A stretch of 13,353 nucleotides of DNA from Gemmatimonadota bacterium (GCA_016207445.1 JACQPS010000224.1:1-13353); one strand, 5' to 3'. Shown: positions 7,158-13,353, counted from the first letter of the stretch. A program made the numbers and translations. The notes: generated from the sequence alone by a model not told the origin.

Positions 7158-8447
7158 TCAGGCGTAGATCCCCCGGAGCCGGTGCACGGCGGCCACGCGG
7201 TCGATGGCCAGCATGTAGGCGGCGGTGCGCAGGTTGACGTTGTGTTGCCGCGAGTATTGCAGTACGTGCTCGAAGGACTGGATCATGACGTCGCGCAGCC
7301 GCTGATTGACCACCTCTTCGCTCCAGAAGTAGCCTTCCCGGTTTTGCACCCACTCGAAATAGCTGACCGTCACTCCGCCCGCGTTCGCCAGGATGTCCGG
7401 GATGACGAAGACCCCCTTCTCATCCAGGATCTTGTCGGCCAGCGCGGTCGTGGGGCCGTTCGCGCCCTCCGCGATGATCCGCGCCTGGACGTTCGGCGCG
7501 TTGCGGCGCGTGATCACGTTCTCCAGCGCCGCCGGGATGAGCACGTCGACCTCCAGCTCCAGCAGCTGCTCGTTCGTGATGCGCTCGCCGTGCGGAAACC
7601 CTTCCAGGAACCGGTTCTCGTGCACCCAACGGCTGGCCGCGTCGGTGTAGATGCCCTGGGAATTGTAGACGCCTCCCGTCTTGTCGCTGATCGCGACCAC
7701 GGTCAGCCCGTCCGCCTCCAGCAGCCGGGCCGCGACCGACCCGACGTTGCCGAAGCCCTGCACCGCGACCCGGGCGCCGTGCAGCGGCAGCTTCAGCTCG
7801 CGCAGCGCTTGCTTCACGACCATCTGCACACCCCGGCCCGTGGCTTCGCGCCGGCCCGCGGAACCGCCCATGATGATGGGCTTGCCGGTGACCACGGCGG
7901 TCACGGTATGGCGCTTGTGCATGGAATACGTGTCCATGATCCACGCCATGACCTGCTCGTTCGTGTTCAAATCCGGGGCCGGCACATCCGACTCGGGGCC
8001 GAGCACGTCCAGGATGGAGGCGGTGTAGCGGCGCGTCAGCCGCTCGAGCTCGCTTTGCGAGAGGCGGAACGGGTCGCACACCACGCCGCCCTTGGCGCCG
8101 CCGAACGGAATGTTCACGACCGCGCACTTCCAGGTCATCCAGGCGGCGAGCGCCGTGACCTCGTCGAGCGTGACGTTGAGATCGAAGCGGATGCCGCCTT
8201 TGGCCGGCCCACGCGATGTGTTGTACAGCACCCGGTAGCCGCGAAACACCTCCAGTTCGCCGTTGTCCATCATGACCGGGATGGAGGTGATGAGCTGCTT
8301 CTCGGGCGTGCGCAGGATCTTGTAGACGCCGGGATCGAGGCTCAGCCGCTCGGCGGCCTGATCGAAGCGCTGCATCATCGCTTCGAACGGGTTCTCTTCG
8401 CTCGGCGCCGCCTCCGTCGGCGGGACGATCTTGCGGGCCGGTTTCAT
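7158..8447 (-). CDS. gdhA: Glu/Leu/Phe/Val-family dehydrogenase, probably glutamate dehydrogenase
   Basis: NAD(P)-dependent oxidative deaminase, most likely interconverting glutamate and 2-oxoglutarate plus ammonia. The 429 residues match the hexameric small-type enzyme. Residues seen: the substrate-binding PAKGGIRF (81-88), WKCAVVNIPFGGAKGGV (106-122) with catalytic Lys119, PAPD with Asp159, DLNTNEQVMAWIMDTYS (159-175), and the Rossmann GFGNVG (231-236). Motifs favour glutamate over branched-chain substrates, but cofactor preference cannot be read with confidence. I chose ATG at 8447. A TTG four codons upstream (8459) is in frame but touches the AGGAGG at 8460-8465, whereas the ATG lies 12 nt from it. 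The gene follows lpxK by 54 bp and may be the end of the lpx transcript or the start of a new one. Confidence 0.93.
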   Translation of the reverse strand: MKPARKIVPPTEAAPSEENPFEAMMQRFDQAAERLSLDPGVYKILRTPEKQLITSIPVMMDNGELEVFRGYRVLYNTSRGPAKGGIRFDLNVTLDEVTALAAWMTWKCAVVNIPFGGAKGGVVCDPFRLSQSELERLTRRYTASILDVLGPESDVPAPDLNTNEQVMAWIMDTYSMHKRHTVTAVVTGKPIIMGGSAGRREATGRGVQMVVKQALRELKLPLHGARVAVQGFGNVGSVAARLLEADGLTVVAISDKTGGVYNSQGIYTDAASRWVHENRFLEGFPHGERITNEQLLELEVDVLIPAALENVITRRNAPNVQARIIAEGANGPTTALADKILDEKGVFVIPDILANAGGVTVSYFEWVQNREGYFWSEEVVNQRLRDVMIQSFEHVLQYSRQHNVNLRTAAYMLAIDRVAAVHRLRGIYA

Positions 8448-8459
8448 GGCCGGGCGCAA

Positions 8460-8465
8460 CCTCCT
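8460..8465 (-). promoter_or_regulatory. Shine-Dalgarno of the glutamate dehydrogenase gene
   Basis: A full AGGAGG lies 12 nt before the ATG at 8447 and directly abuts the in-frame TTG at 8459. Zero spacing rules against the TTG, so this site decides the start in favour of the ATG, although the spacing is a little long. Confidence 0.6.
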
Positions 8466-8501
8466 GATCGCGCAGCCTCGTGCCGTTTCAGCGCTTCCAT
8501 G

Positions 8502-9620
8502 CTAGGCGTTTCGGCCGGGGCCCGCCAGCCTCTCGCCGCTGGCGCGGTCACGCTGGTGGCGCTGGCCGGGACCGGGCGAGAGGAGCGCATCCAGGAGCGC
8601 ACCCAGCCCTTCGGCGCCCGTGACGTGCACGCGCTGATCCAGAACGCACAGGTCGAGTCCCGGGCGGGCGTAGCGGAGCTTCACGGCATCCTTGGCGGTG
8701 GTCACCACGGGCCGTCCCGCCGCCAGCTCACGGATCCGTTGCAGCTCGCGCGCGCTGTATTCGTGGTGGTCGGGAAACGCGAGTGCGTCCCGCAATTCGA
8801 CCCCTTGTCGGCGCACGTCGCGAAAAAAGCGTTCGGGGTATGCGACGCCGGCGACTCCGACCGCCGGCCCCACGGGTGGATGCGCGGGCGCGTCCAGCCC
8901 CGCGGTCAGCCAGCCGCCCGGCTCCAGTCGCAGCTCGAGCACGAGCGCGCCGGGAGCGCAGGCGGCGACCTCGCCGGCCACGTGCGCGGCGCGGGCGTCG
9001 TCGTCATCCCAGCGCGCTACCGCGACCACGCCGGCTCGGCTCAGCGCATGCGGCGGCTCGCGCCACGGCCCGCGCGGAAGCAGCCGCGGGCGTCGCGTCC
9101 AGCTCTCCGCCGCCACCAGCACCAAGTCGAGGTCCCGGGCCAGCCGCCGGTGCTGGAAGCCATCATCCAGAACGACGACGTCCGCACCCGCCTCCGCGGC
9201 CAGTGCCGCCGACCGGACGCGGTCGCGGCCCACGATGACCGGCACGTCCGGGTACCACGCGCGGTGGAGCCGGGGCTCGTCTTCGGCGTAGCCGCCGTGC
9301 AGCACGGCGGGGCGCGCGCGGCGGCGCCGCAGTTCTTCCACGAGCCAGCGCGTCACCGGCGTCTTGCCGGTGCCGCCCACCTCGAGGTTGCCCACGCTGA
9401 TCACGGGCACGCGCGCCCGCTGCACCGGCAGCAGCCGGCGTGTGTACGCGCCGTGGTAGGCCATGTTCCCCAGGCGATAGACCGCCTCCGCTGGGGCGAG
9501 CAGGAGCTCGAGCAGCGCGCTCCCGTGGCCCGGTTCTCCGCGCCACCAGCGTCCCAGCACGCGCTCGCCGCCGCGGCGCAGCATGCCGCGGCGCTGCTCA
9601 GCCGTGAGCGGCGCGGGCAT
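8502..9620 (-). CDS. lpxK: Tetraacyldisaccharide 4'-kinase LpxK
   Basis: Membrane-associated kinase that phosphorylates the 4' position of the lipid A disaccharide on the cytoplasmic face of the inner membrane. The 372 residues include the hydrophobic N-terminal helix segment (about 33-50), the P-loop GNLEVGGTGKTPVT (77-90), LDDGFQHR (151-158), FPDHHEYS (282-289) and VTTAKDAVKLR (306-316), all family motifs. Oddly, the usual SRGYG...GDEP stretch after the P-loop is compressed to HGGYAEDEP (108-116), about 19 residues shorter than in E. coli LpxK. The C-terminal 20-odd residues are charged and low in similarity. The start ATG at 9620 overlaps the end of the acyltransferase gene by 23 bp and has GGAG 7 nt upstream. 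A second ATG at 9584 is less likely. Confidence 0.93.
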   Translation of the reverse strand: MPAPLTAEQRRGMLRRGGERVLGRWWRGEPGHGSALLELLLAPAEAVYRLGNMAYHGAYTRRLLPVQRARVPVISVGNLEVGGTGKTPVTRWLVEELRRRRARPAVLHGGYAEDEPRLHRAWYPDVPVIVGRDRVRSAALAAEAGADVVVLDDGFQHRRLARDLDLVLVAAESWTRRPRLLPRGPWREPPHALSRAGVVAVARWDDDDARAAHVAGEVAACAPGALVLELRLEPGGWLTAGLDAPAHPPVGPAVGVAGVAYPERFFRDVRRQGVELRDALAFPDHHEYSARELQRIRELAAGRPVVTTAKDAVKLRYARPGLDLCVLDQRVHVTGAEGLGALLDALLSPGPGQRHQRDRASGERLAGPGRNA

Positions 9621-10251
9621 CGACCATCTCCATGAGCCGGTTCAGCTCGGCCTCCAGCTCCAGCGCGCTCCGCTGCAGCTCGTGCGGCCTCGCGCCGCGG
9701 GCGACCACGCGCGGCGCGCCGTAGGCGACGTGGATGCGTGCGAACGGCTTCGGGATCAGAAACCGGTCCCAGCCCTCGAACCACCAGCCGCGGCTCGTCG
9801 CAGCCGCGAGGGGGATGATCGGCATCCCGGTGAGCTGTGCAGCAACCAGAACGCCCGATTTGAGCTTCTGGCGCGGTCCGCGCGGGCCATCGGGCGTGAA
9901 GGCCAGCGACCGGCCGGCGCGGCCGTGCCGCACGATCTGCCGCAGCGCCGCGTCGCCACCGCGCGTGCTCGAGCCGCGCACGGTCAGGTATCCCCAGTGC
10001 TCCACCACGCGGGCAATGTATTCGCCATCCTCGGAGCGGCTGATGAGGGTCGCGATGCCTTGGTGCCGGTGCAGATAGGTGAGCGGCACCAGCCGGCCGT
10101 GCCACAGCACGAAGATCACCGGGCGCCCCGCGCGCAACTGCTCGCGGTAATGCTGCGCCCCCTGCACCTCGAATCGGGCCGTGCCCAGCAGCGCGTCCAG
10201 CAGAAGCTGACCGCTCCGGCCGGCCAGCGCGTAGCGGAGCCCTGGTCTCAT
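9598..10251 (-). CDS. DUF374-type lysophospholipid / lipid A acyltransferase
   Basis: A 217-residue member of the LPLAT acyltransferase superfamily, DUF374 branch. Motifs in order: WHGR (50-53) in the FVLWHGRLVPL block, SRSEDGEYIA (71-80), RGSSTRGG (92-99) and TPDGPRGPRQKLKSG (119-133), followed by GMPIIPLA. The ATG at 10251 overlaps the lpxB stop codon as ATGA, a classic coupling junction. The frame stays open upstream within lpxB, but that part is a shadow. Its place between lpxB and lpxK suggests it adds a secondary acyl chain to the lipid A precursor, or acylates another envelope lipid. The exact acceptor cannot be read from sequence. The family contains the late acyltransferase LpxJ as I recall it, and canonical LpxL/LpxM are not in the window. 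Confidence 0.88.
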   Translation of the reverse strand: MRPGLRYALAGRSGQLLLDALLGTARFEVQGAQHYREQLRAGRPVIFVLWHGRLVPLTYLHRHQGIATLISRSEDGEYIARVVEHWGYLTVRGSSTRGGDAALRQIVRHGRAGRSLAFTPDGPRGPRQKLKSGVLVAAQLTGMPIIPLAAATSRGWWFEGWDRFLIPKPFARIHVAYGAPRVVARGARPHELQRSALELEAELNRLMEMVDARAAHG

Positions 10252-11393
10252 GCGCGCGCGTGCAGCAGCTCGACCGCCAGATGCGCCACGCGGTCGGCCA
10301 CGCTCGCGAATCCGTCCGCGGGCGGCGCGAGCGCGGAGCGCACCCGGGCCAGGCCGTCGGTGACGGCCCGGCGTGCGGGGCCGTCCGGGCCGAGGAACGC
10401 GTCGAGCGCGGCGGCGAGCGCGGGCGGCGTCGCCTCGTCCTGCAGGAATTCCGGCGCCAGGCGCTCGCCCGCGACCAGGTTCACCAGACCGATGTGCGGC
10501 ACTCGCACCAGCCGCTTCGCCAGCCAGTACGTCAGCGGCTGCGCCCGGTACGCGATGACGAGCGGCGTCCCCGCCAGCGCGGCCTCCAGGGTCGTGGTCC
10601 CCGACTTCACCAGTGCCGCCCGGGCGTGGCTCAACAGCTCGCGGGGCTCCGCGGTGCGGGCGTGCGCCCCGTCGTAGACGTCTGCGGCCACCGCTGCGGA
10701 CACGGCGATGACCGGCTGCAGGCCAGGGTGACGTCGGACGGCAAGCTCCGCCGCTTCCACGAACAATGGCAGGTGCCGCACCACCTCCTGCCGCCTCGAG
10801 CCCGGGAACAGGGCCAGCACCGGCCGCGCGGGGTCCAACCCCAGCGAGGCGCACCAGTCCTCGCGCGTGGTGCCGACCGGCGGGAGATCGAGCAGCGGGT
10901 GTCCCACGAAGCTCGCCCTCGCTCCTGCCGCGGCGAACAGCCGCTGCTCGAAGGGGAGCACCAGCGCGAGCCTGCTCACGTACCGCGCGAGGTCCCTGGC
11001 TCTACTCGCGTGCCACGCCCACACTTGCGGCGCAATGTAGTACAGTACCGGAACCCCGGCGCGGTGCGCGCGCCGCGCCAGACGCAGGTTGAAGCCGGGG
11101 TAGTCGATCGGGAGCACGAGATCGGCGGGGCGGGTTTGCAGCTCGTGCTGTACGCGACGCAGGAGACGCACGTAGAACGGCAGCCGCGCCACCACCTCGA
11201 CGAAGCCCATGAGCGCGAGCCGGTCGAGATCGGCCAGCAACTCGACGCCGGCGGCCGCCATGCGCGCTCCGCCCAGGCCGAAGAGGCGCGCTTCGGGCCA
11301 GAGCCGCTTCAGCGCCGCGGCCAGAAGGGAGCCGTGGAGGTCACCCGAGGGTTCGCCGGCGGAGAGCAGGATGGTCGGTGCCGCGGACTTCAC
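10248..11393 (-). CDS. lpxB: Lipid-A-disaccharide synthase LpxB
   Basis: Peripheral-membrane GT19 glycosyltransferase that joins UDP-2,3-diacylglucosamine and lipid X to form the beta-1',6-linked disaccharide. With a GTG start at 11393 the product is 381 residues, matching E. coli (382). Motifs: SAGEPSGD (11-18), PIDYPGFN (95-102) with the presumed catalytic Asp97, PQVWAWHASR (122-131), GHPLLD (164-169), PGSRRQEV (197-204), SGTTTLEAA (264-272) and NLVAGERLAPEFLQD (305-319). The GTG overlaps the stop of the small membrane-protein gene by 4 bp (GTGA) and places TILLSAGEPSGD where the family starts. An upstream in-frame ATG at 11456 would add 21 arginine/proline-rich residues that overlap that small gene and align with nothing, so I prefer the GTG. 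Confidence 0.95.
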   Translation of the reverse strand: MKSAAPTILLSAGEPSGDLHGSLLAAALKRLWPEARLFGLGGARMAAAGVELLADLDRLALMGFVEVVARLPFYVRLLRRVQHELQTRPADLVLPIDYPGFNLRLARRAHRAGVPVLYYIAPQVWAWHASRARDLARYVSRLALVLPFEQRLFAAAGARASFVGHPLLDLPPVGTTREDWCASLGLDPARPVLALFPGSRRQEVVRHLPLFVEAAELAVRRHPGLQPVIAVSAAVAADVYDGAHARTAEPRELLSHARAALVKSGTTTLEAALAGTPLVIAYRAQPLTYWLAKRLVRVPHIGLVNLVAGERLAPEFLQDEATPPALAAALDAFLGPDGPARRAVTDGLARVRSALAPPADGFASVADRVAHLAVELLHARA

Positions 11394-11524
11394 GCGAAAC
11401 GGCTCAGGTACCAGATCAGCAAGACGACGAGGGCGAGGCCGGCCAGGAGCTTCCATAACGAGGGGGGCCGGAACGGGCCCGGGCTGGCGGCCTTGCGCTC
11501 ACGCCGCAGTCGTATGAGCGACAT
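11390..11524 (-). CDS. Hypothetical 44-residue single-pass membrane protein in the lpx operon
   Basis: A short ORF fills the apparent gap between the oxidoreductase and lpxB. It encodes 44 residues: a basic N-terminus (MSLIRLRRERKAASPG), a proline-containing linker, then one hydrophobic helix at about 23-40 (LWKLLAGLALVVLLIWYL) ending SRFA. By the positive-inside rule the N-terminus should be cytoplasmic. The ATG at 11524 overlaps the oxidoreductase stop by 26 bp and the TGA overlaps the lpxB GTG by 4 bp, so it fits the tight coupling seen throughout the operon. There is no good Shine-Dalgarno. I recognise no family. A membrane tether or regulator of LpxB or the oxidoreductase is a guess. Confidence 0.6.
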   Translation of the reverse strand: MSLIRLRRERKAASPGPFRPPSLWKLLAGLALVVLLIWYLSRFA

Positions 11525-12488
11525 GGCGTTCGATGCGCGCAACGATGTCCAGTGCTACGGCGAGCGCCCGCCGACCGTCCTGACCGGACACGGCCACGGC
11601 GGCCTCGCCGCGCGCGGCGGCGCAAAAGCTCTCCAGCTCGCAGCGCAGCGGCTCCGCACCATCGGCGCGCAGCGGGATCCGCTCCACCACCTCCGCCAGG
11701 CTCGCCCCGCTCAGGGGCGTCCCCGGCTCGAAGACCACCCCCGGCCGTAGCCGCAGAAATTCACCGGCTCCCTCTGCCAGATCCAGGCTAATGTAGCCGG
11801 AGCGCTGGAAGAACCGGATCTTCCGCAGCCGCTCGAGCGACACCCGGCTCGCCGTCAGGTTGGCCACGCCACCCCCCTCGAACTCCAGCCGCGCATTGGC
11901 GATGTCCGGGCTGCTCGTGAGCACGGGCACACCCACGGCTGCGATCCGGACCACGTCGCGCCGCGCGATGCTGAGCACGAGGTCCAGGTCATGAATCATC
12001 AGGTCCAGCACCACTGCCACGTCCGTACCGCGCGGCCCGAACGGCGCGAGCCGGTGGCTCTCTACGAAAAGCGGTTCCTCCAGGTACGGCTCGCACGCGC
12101 GCAGCGCGCCGTTGAAGCGCTCCACGTGCCCGATCTGCACCAGCGCGCCGGTCCCATCGGCGGCCTCCAGGATCCGGTCCGCCTCGGCCAGCGTGCTCGC
12201 GATCGGCTTTTCTACCAGCACATGGATCCCACGCTCCAGCGCCGCGCACGCCACGCTCTCGTGCGCTCGCGTCGGCACCGCCACCACCAGCGCGTCCACC
12301 CGTTGCAGCAGCGCCGACAGCTCGCGGTACGGCGGGACCGCGAGCTCGCCGGCCACCTGATTCAGCCGCGCGGCATCGCTGTCGTGGACGCCGACCAGCT
12401 CGGCAGCGGCGAGCTGCTTCAGCAAACGGGCATGGTGGAACCCCAGGCTCCCCACACCCGCCACGCCGACCCTCAGTCGTCGCTCCAT
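11499..12488 (-). CDS. Gfo/Idh/MocA family oxidoreductase in the lpx operon
   Basis: A 329-residue NAD(P)-dependent sugar oxidoreductase. The N-terminal Rossmann domain shows GVAGVGSLGFHHARLL (8-23), AVPTRAHESVA (70-80) and the catalytic-lysine motif EKPI (93-96). The C-terminal substrate domain shows GHVERFN (120-126) and DLMIHDLDLVLS (162-173) with the His166-Asp167 pair typical of the family. It overlaps lpxA by 16 bp and the small membrane protein by 26 bp. Genes of this family lie between lpxA and lpxB in several phyla. In Acidithiobacillus ferrooxidans the equivalent GnnA oxidises the 3-OH of UDP-GlcNAc so that the transaminase GnnB can make UDP-GlcNAc3N for amide-linked lipid A. No gnnB is present here, so a GnnA role is only a hypothesis. 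Confidence 0.9.
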   Translation of the reverse strand: MERRLRVGVAGVGSLGFHHARLLKQLAAAELVGVHDSDAARLNQVAGELAVPPYRELSALLQRVDALVVAVPTRAHESVACAALERGIHVLVEKPIASTLAEADRILEAADGTGALVQIGHVERFNGALRACEPYLEEPLFVESHRLAPFGPRGTDVAVVLDLMIHDLDLVLSIARRDVVRIAAVGVPVLTSSPDIANARLEFEGGGVANLTASRVSLERLRKIRFFQRSGYISLDLAEGAGEFLRLRPGVVFEPGTPLSGASLAEVVERIPLRADGAEPLRCELESFCAAARGEAAVAVSGQDGRRALAVALDIVARIERHVAHTTAA

Positions 12489-13294
12489 TCCGCATCGTCC
12501 AGCGTGATGCCGCGGCTGCTCTCCTCGATGAACGCGAGGAAGCGCTGCACTTCCGGCACGGGCGACAGCTCCGCGCGCGCCTGCGCCAGCGCCTGGCTCA
12601 CGTTGAGCGAGGAGTGGAAGAACAGCTTGTACGCCCGCTTGAGCTCCCGCCGCGCCTGCTCGTGCACGCCCCGGCGCCGCAGCCCGATGCTGTTCAGGCC
12701 GTGCACCTCGATCGGGTTCCCGGCTGCGCGCACGTACGGCGGCACGTCCTTCTGCACCCGCGCGGCGCCGCCCACGAACGCGTGGCAGCCGATGCGCACG
12801 AACTGGTGGATCGCGGTCACGCCGCCGATGATCACCCAATCCTCGATCACGACGTGCCCACCCATGTTCACCGCGTTCGCGATGATCACGTGGTCGCCGA
12901 TCACGCAGTCGTGCGCCACGTGCACGTACGCCATGAGCAGGCAGTCGCTCCCGATCTCGGTCCGGCCGCGCGCCGCCGTCCCGCGATTGAGCGTGGCGAA
13001 TTCCCGGATCACCGTGCGGTCGCCGATGATGAGTTGCGTCGGCTCGCCCCCGTACTTCAGGTCCTGTGGGTCCGTTCCGACGGACGCGCCCTTGTGGATG
13101 TGGCAGCGCTCCCCGATGCTCGTGTCTCGCTCGATCAGCACATGGGGGCCGATCACGCTTCCCTCCCCCACCACCACGTTGGGCCCGAGGACCGTGTAGG
13201 GTCCGACGACGACGTCGGCGCCCAGTTCCGCGCTCGGGTCGATGACCGCGGTCGCGTGCACGTCGCTGAGCGGCCACGTCCGGGTGTTCAGCAT
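12473..13294 (-). CDS. lpxA: UDP-N-acetylglucosamine O-acyltransferase LpxA
   Basis: Cytosolic left-handed beta-helix acyltransferase that starts lipid A synthesis by moving a 3-hydroxyacyl chain from acyl-ACP to the 3 position of UDP-GlcNAc or a 3-amino analogue. The 273 residues (E. coli 262) show hexapeptide repeats from about residue 13 to 180, the catalytic HVAHDC (125-130, His128 matching E. coli His125), GGVTAIHQF (157-165), the loop DVPPY, and GLNSIGLRRRG in the C-terminal helical domain. The chain-length ruler position (E. coli Gly173) is Gly176, which would predict a long chain such as C14. A strong Shine-Dalgarno precedes the ATG at 13294. The C-terminus is about ten residues longer than in E. 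coli and acidic (LDDAEWSDD). Confidence 0.96.
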   Translation of the reverse strand: MLNTRTWPLSDVHATAVIDPSAELGADVVVGPYTVLGPNVVVGEGSVIGPHVLIERDTSIGERCHIHKGASVGTDPQDLKYGGEPTQLIIGDRTVIREFATLNRGTAARGRTEIGSDCLLMAYVHVAHDCVIGDHVIIANAVNMGGHVVIEDWVIIGGVTAIHQFVRIGCHAFVGGAARVQKDVPPYVRAAGNPIEVHGLNSIGLRRRGVHEQARRELKRAYKLFFHSSLNVSQALAQARAELSPVPEVQRFLAFIEESSRGITLDDAEWSDD

Positions 13295-13302
13295 GAGTCC
13301 CG

Positions 13303-13309
13303 CCTCCTT
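13303..13309 (-). promoter_or_regulatory. Shine-Dalgarno of lpxA
   Basis: AAGGAGG lies 8 nt before the lpxA ATG and shares a base with the TGA stop of the upstream FabZ-domain gene. It is the strongest ribosome binding site in the lpx cluster, where most other starts rely on overlap with the preceding gene. Confidence 0.75.
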
Positions 13310-13353
13310 CAGCGGTCCACGATCCTGGCCATCATCTCCGCTTCGGCCACCAC
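13309..13353 (-). CDS. 3' end of a FabZ-domain gene, probably the lpxC-fabZ fusion (partial)
   Basis: Only the last 14 codons are in the window, reading VVAEAEMMARIVDR then TGA. The pattern VVAEAEMMA is the characteristic C-terminus of FabZ-type (3R)-hydroxyacyl-ACP dehydratases. In Bacteroidota, Gemmatimonadota and relatives this domain is often fused behind LpxC, and the fused gene commonly precedes lpxA. The 14-bp spacing to lpxA and the shared purine-rich stop/Shine-Dalgarno indicate the same operon. Whether LpxC is fused cannot be seen here. A stand-alone fabZ is the alternative. Confidence 0.7.
   Translation of the reverse strand: MVAEAEMMARIVDR

Noticed and set aside
7182..9635. An 817-codon open frame on the plus strand
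   Set aside because: It lies opposite glutamate dehydrogenase and lpxK, both with intact motifs. Its translation is low-complexity His/Arg/Gln/Ala-rich. Long antisense frames are expected at this GC content.
10252..10854. N-terminal extension of the DUF374 acyltransferase to 418 residues
   Set aside because: This is an alternate frame inside lpxB. Similarity to the family starts at the ATG at 10251, which forms an ATGA junction.
11394..11456. ATG start for lpxB at 11456
   Set aside because: It adds 21 Arg/Pro-rich residues overlapping the small membrane-protein gene and absent from LpxB relatives. The GTG at 11393 gives the standard length.
12489..13277. N-terminal extension of the oxidoreductase to 592 residues
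   Set aside because: It runs inside lpxA in another frame and is Arg/Gly-rich. The Rossmann domain begins immediately after the ATG at 12488.
1..13353. CRISPR arrays, tRNA or rRNA genes, insertion sequences, phage or defence genes
   Set aside because: I read for regularly spaced repeats, tRNA-like arms, transposase motifs and long terminal inverted repeats, and found none. Coding density is near complete with housekeeping genes.

Overview
The window is a GC-rich, gene-dense bacterial chromosome segment in which every gene I can support lies on the minus strand, so it reads from the right edge to the left. The content points to a Gram-negative (lipid A-making) organism that also makes bacillithiol. 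Together with the high GC, a FabZ C-terminus directly upstream of lpxA (as in LpxC-FabZ fusions) and a Gfo/Idh oxidoreductase in the lpx cluster, this suggests Gemmatimonadota or a related phylum. That placement is inferred from gene content, not from a search.

Region 1 (13353 to 8502) is a lipid A operon with almost no spacing: the 3' end of a FabZ-domain gene (probably lpxC-fabZ), lpxA, a Gfo/Idh/MocA oxidoreductase, a 44-residue single-pass membrane protein, lpxB, a DUF374-type acyltransferase and lpxK. Overlaps of 4 to 26 bp at five consecutive junctions imply translational coupling. The products cover first acylation, disaccharide formation, 4'-phosphorylation and possibly a late acylation. 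The UDP-diacylglucosamine hydrolase (LpxH/I/G), LpxD and the Kdo transferase WaaA are not in the window.

Region 2 (8447 to 3091) holds a Glu/Leu-type dehydrogenase, rlmH (23S rRNA pseudouridine methyltransferase), bshC (last step of bacillithiol synthesis), a small membrane-anchored coiled-coil protein and murJ (lipid II flippase), the last two overlapping by 17 bp. A degenerate 8-bp-period repeat sits between rlmH and bshC. A short gap with a stem-loop separates bshC from the small protein.

Region 3 (2932 to 25) is a glyoxylate-shunt pair, aceB (malate synthase A) then aceA (isocitrate lyase), 19 bp apart. It follows a 158-bp non-coding gap with two inverted repeats, the longest non-coding stretch here and the likeliest site for a terminator of murJ and a promoter for aceBA.

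Most of the window is core metabolism and envelope biogenesis. The least explained parts are the 44-residue membrane protein buried between the oxidoreductase and lpxB, the oxidoreductase itself (a GnnA-like role in amino-sugar lipid A is possible but has no partner transaminase here), and the shortened LpxK. I see no mobile element, CRISPR array, tRNA or rRNA gene.
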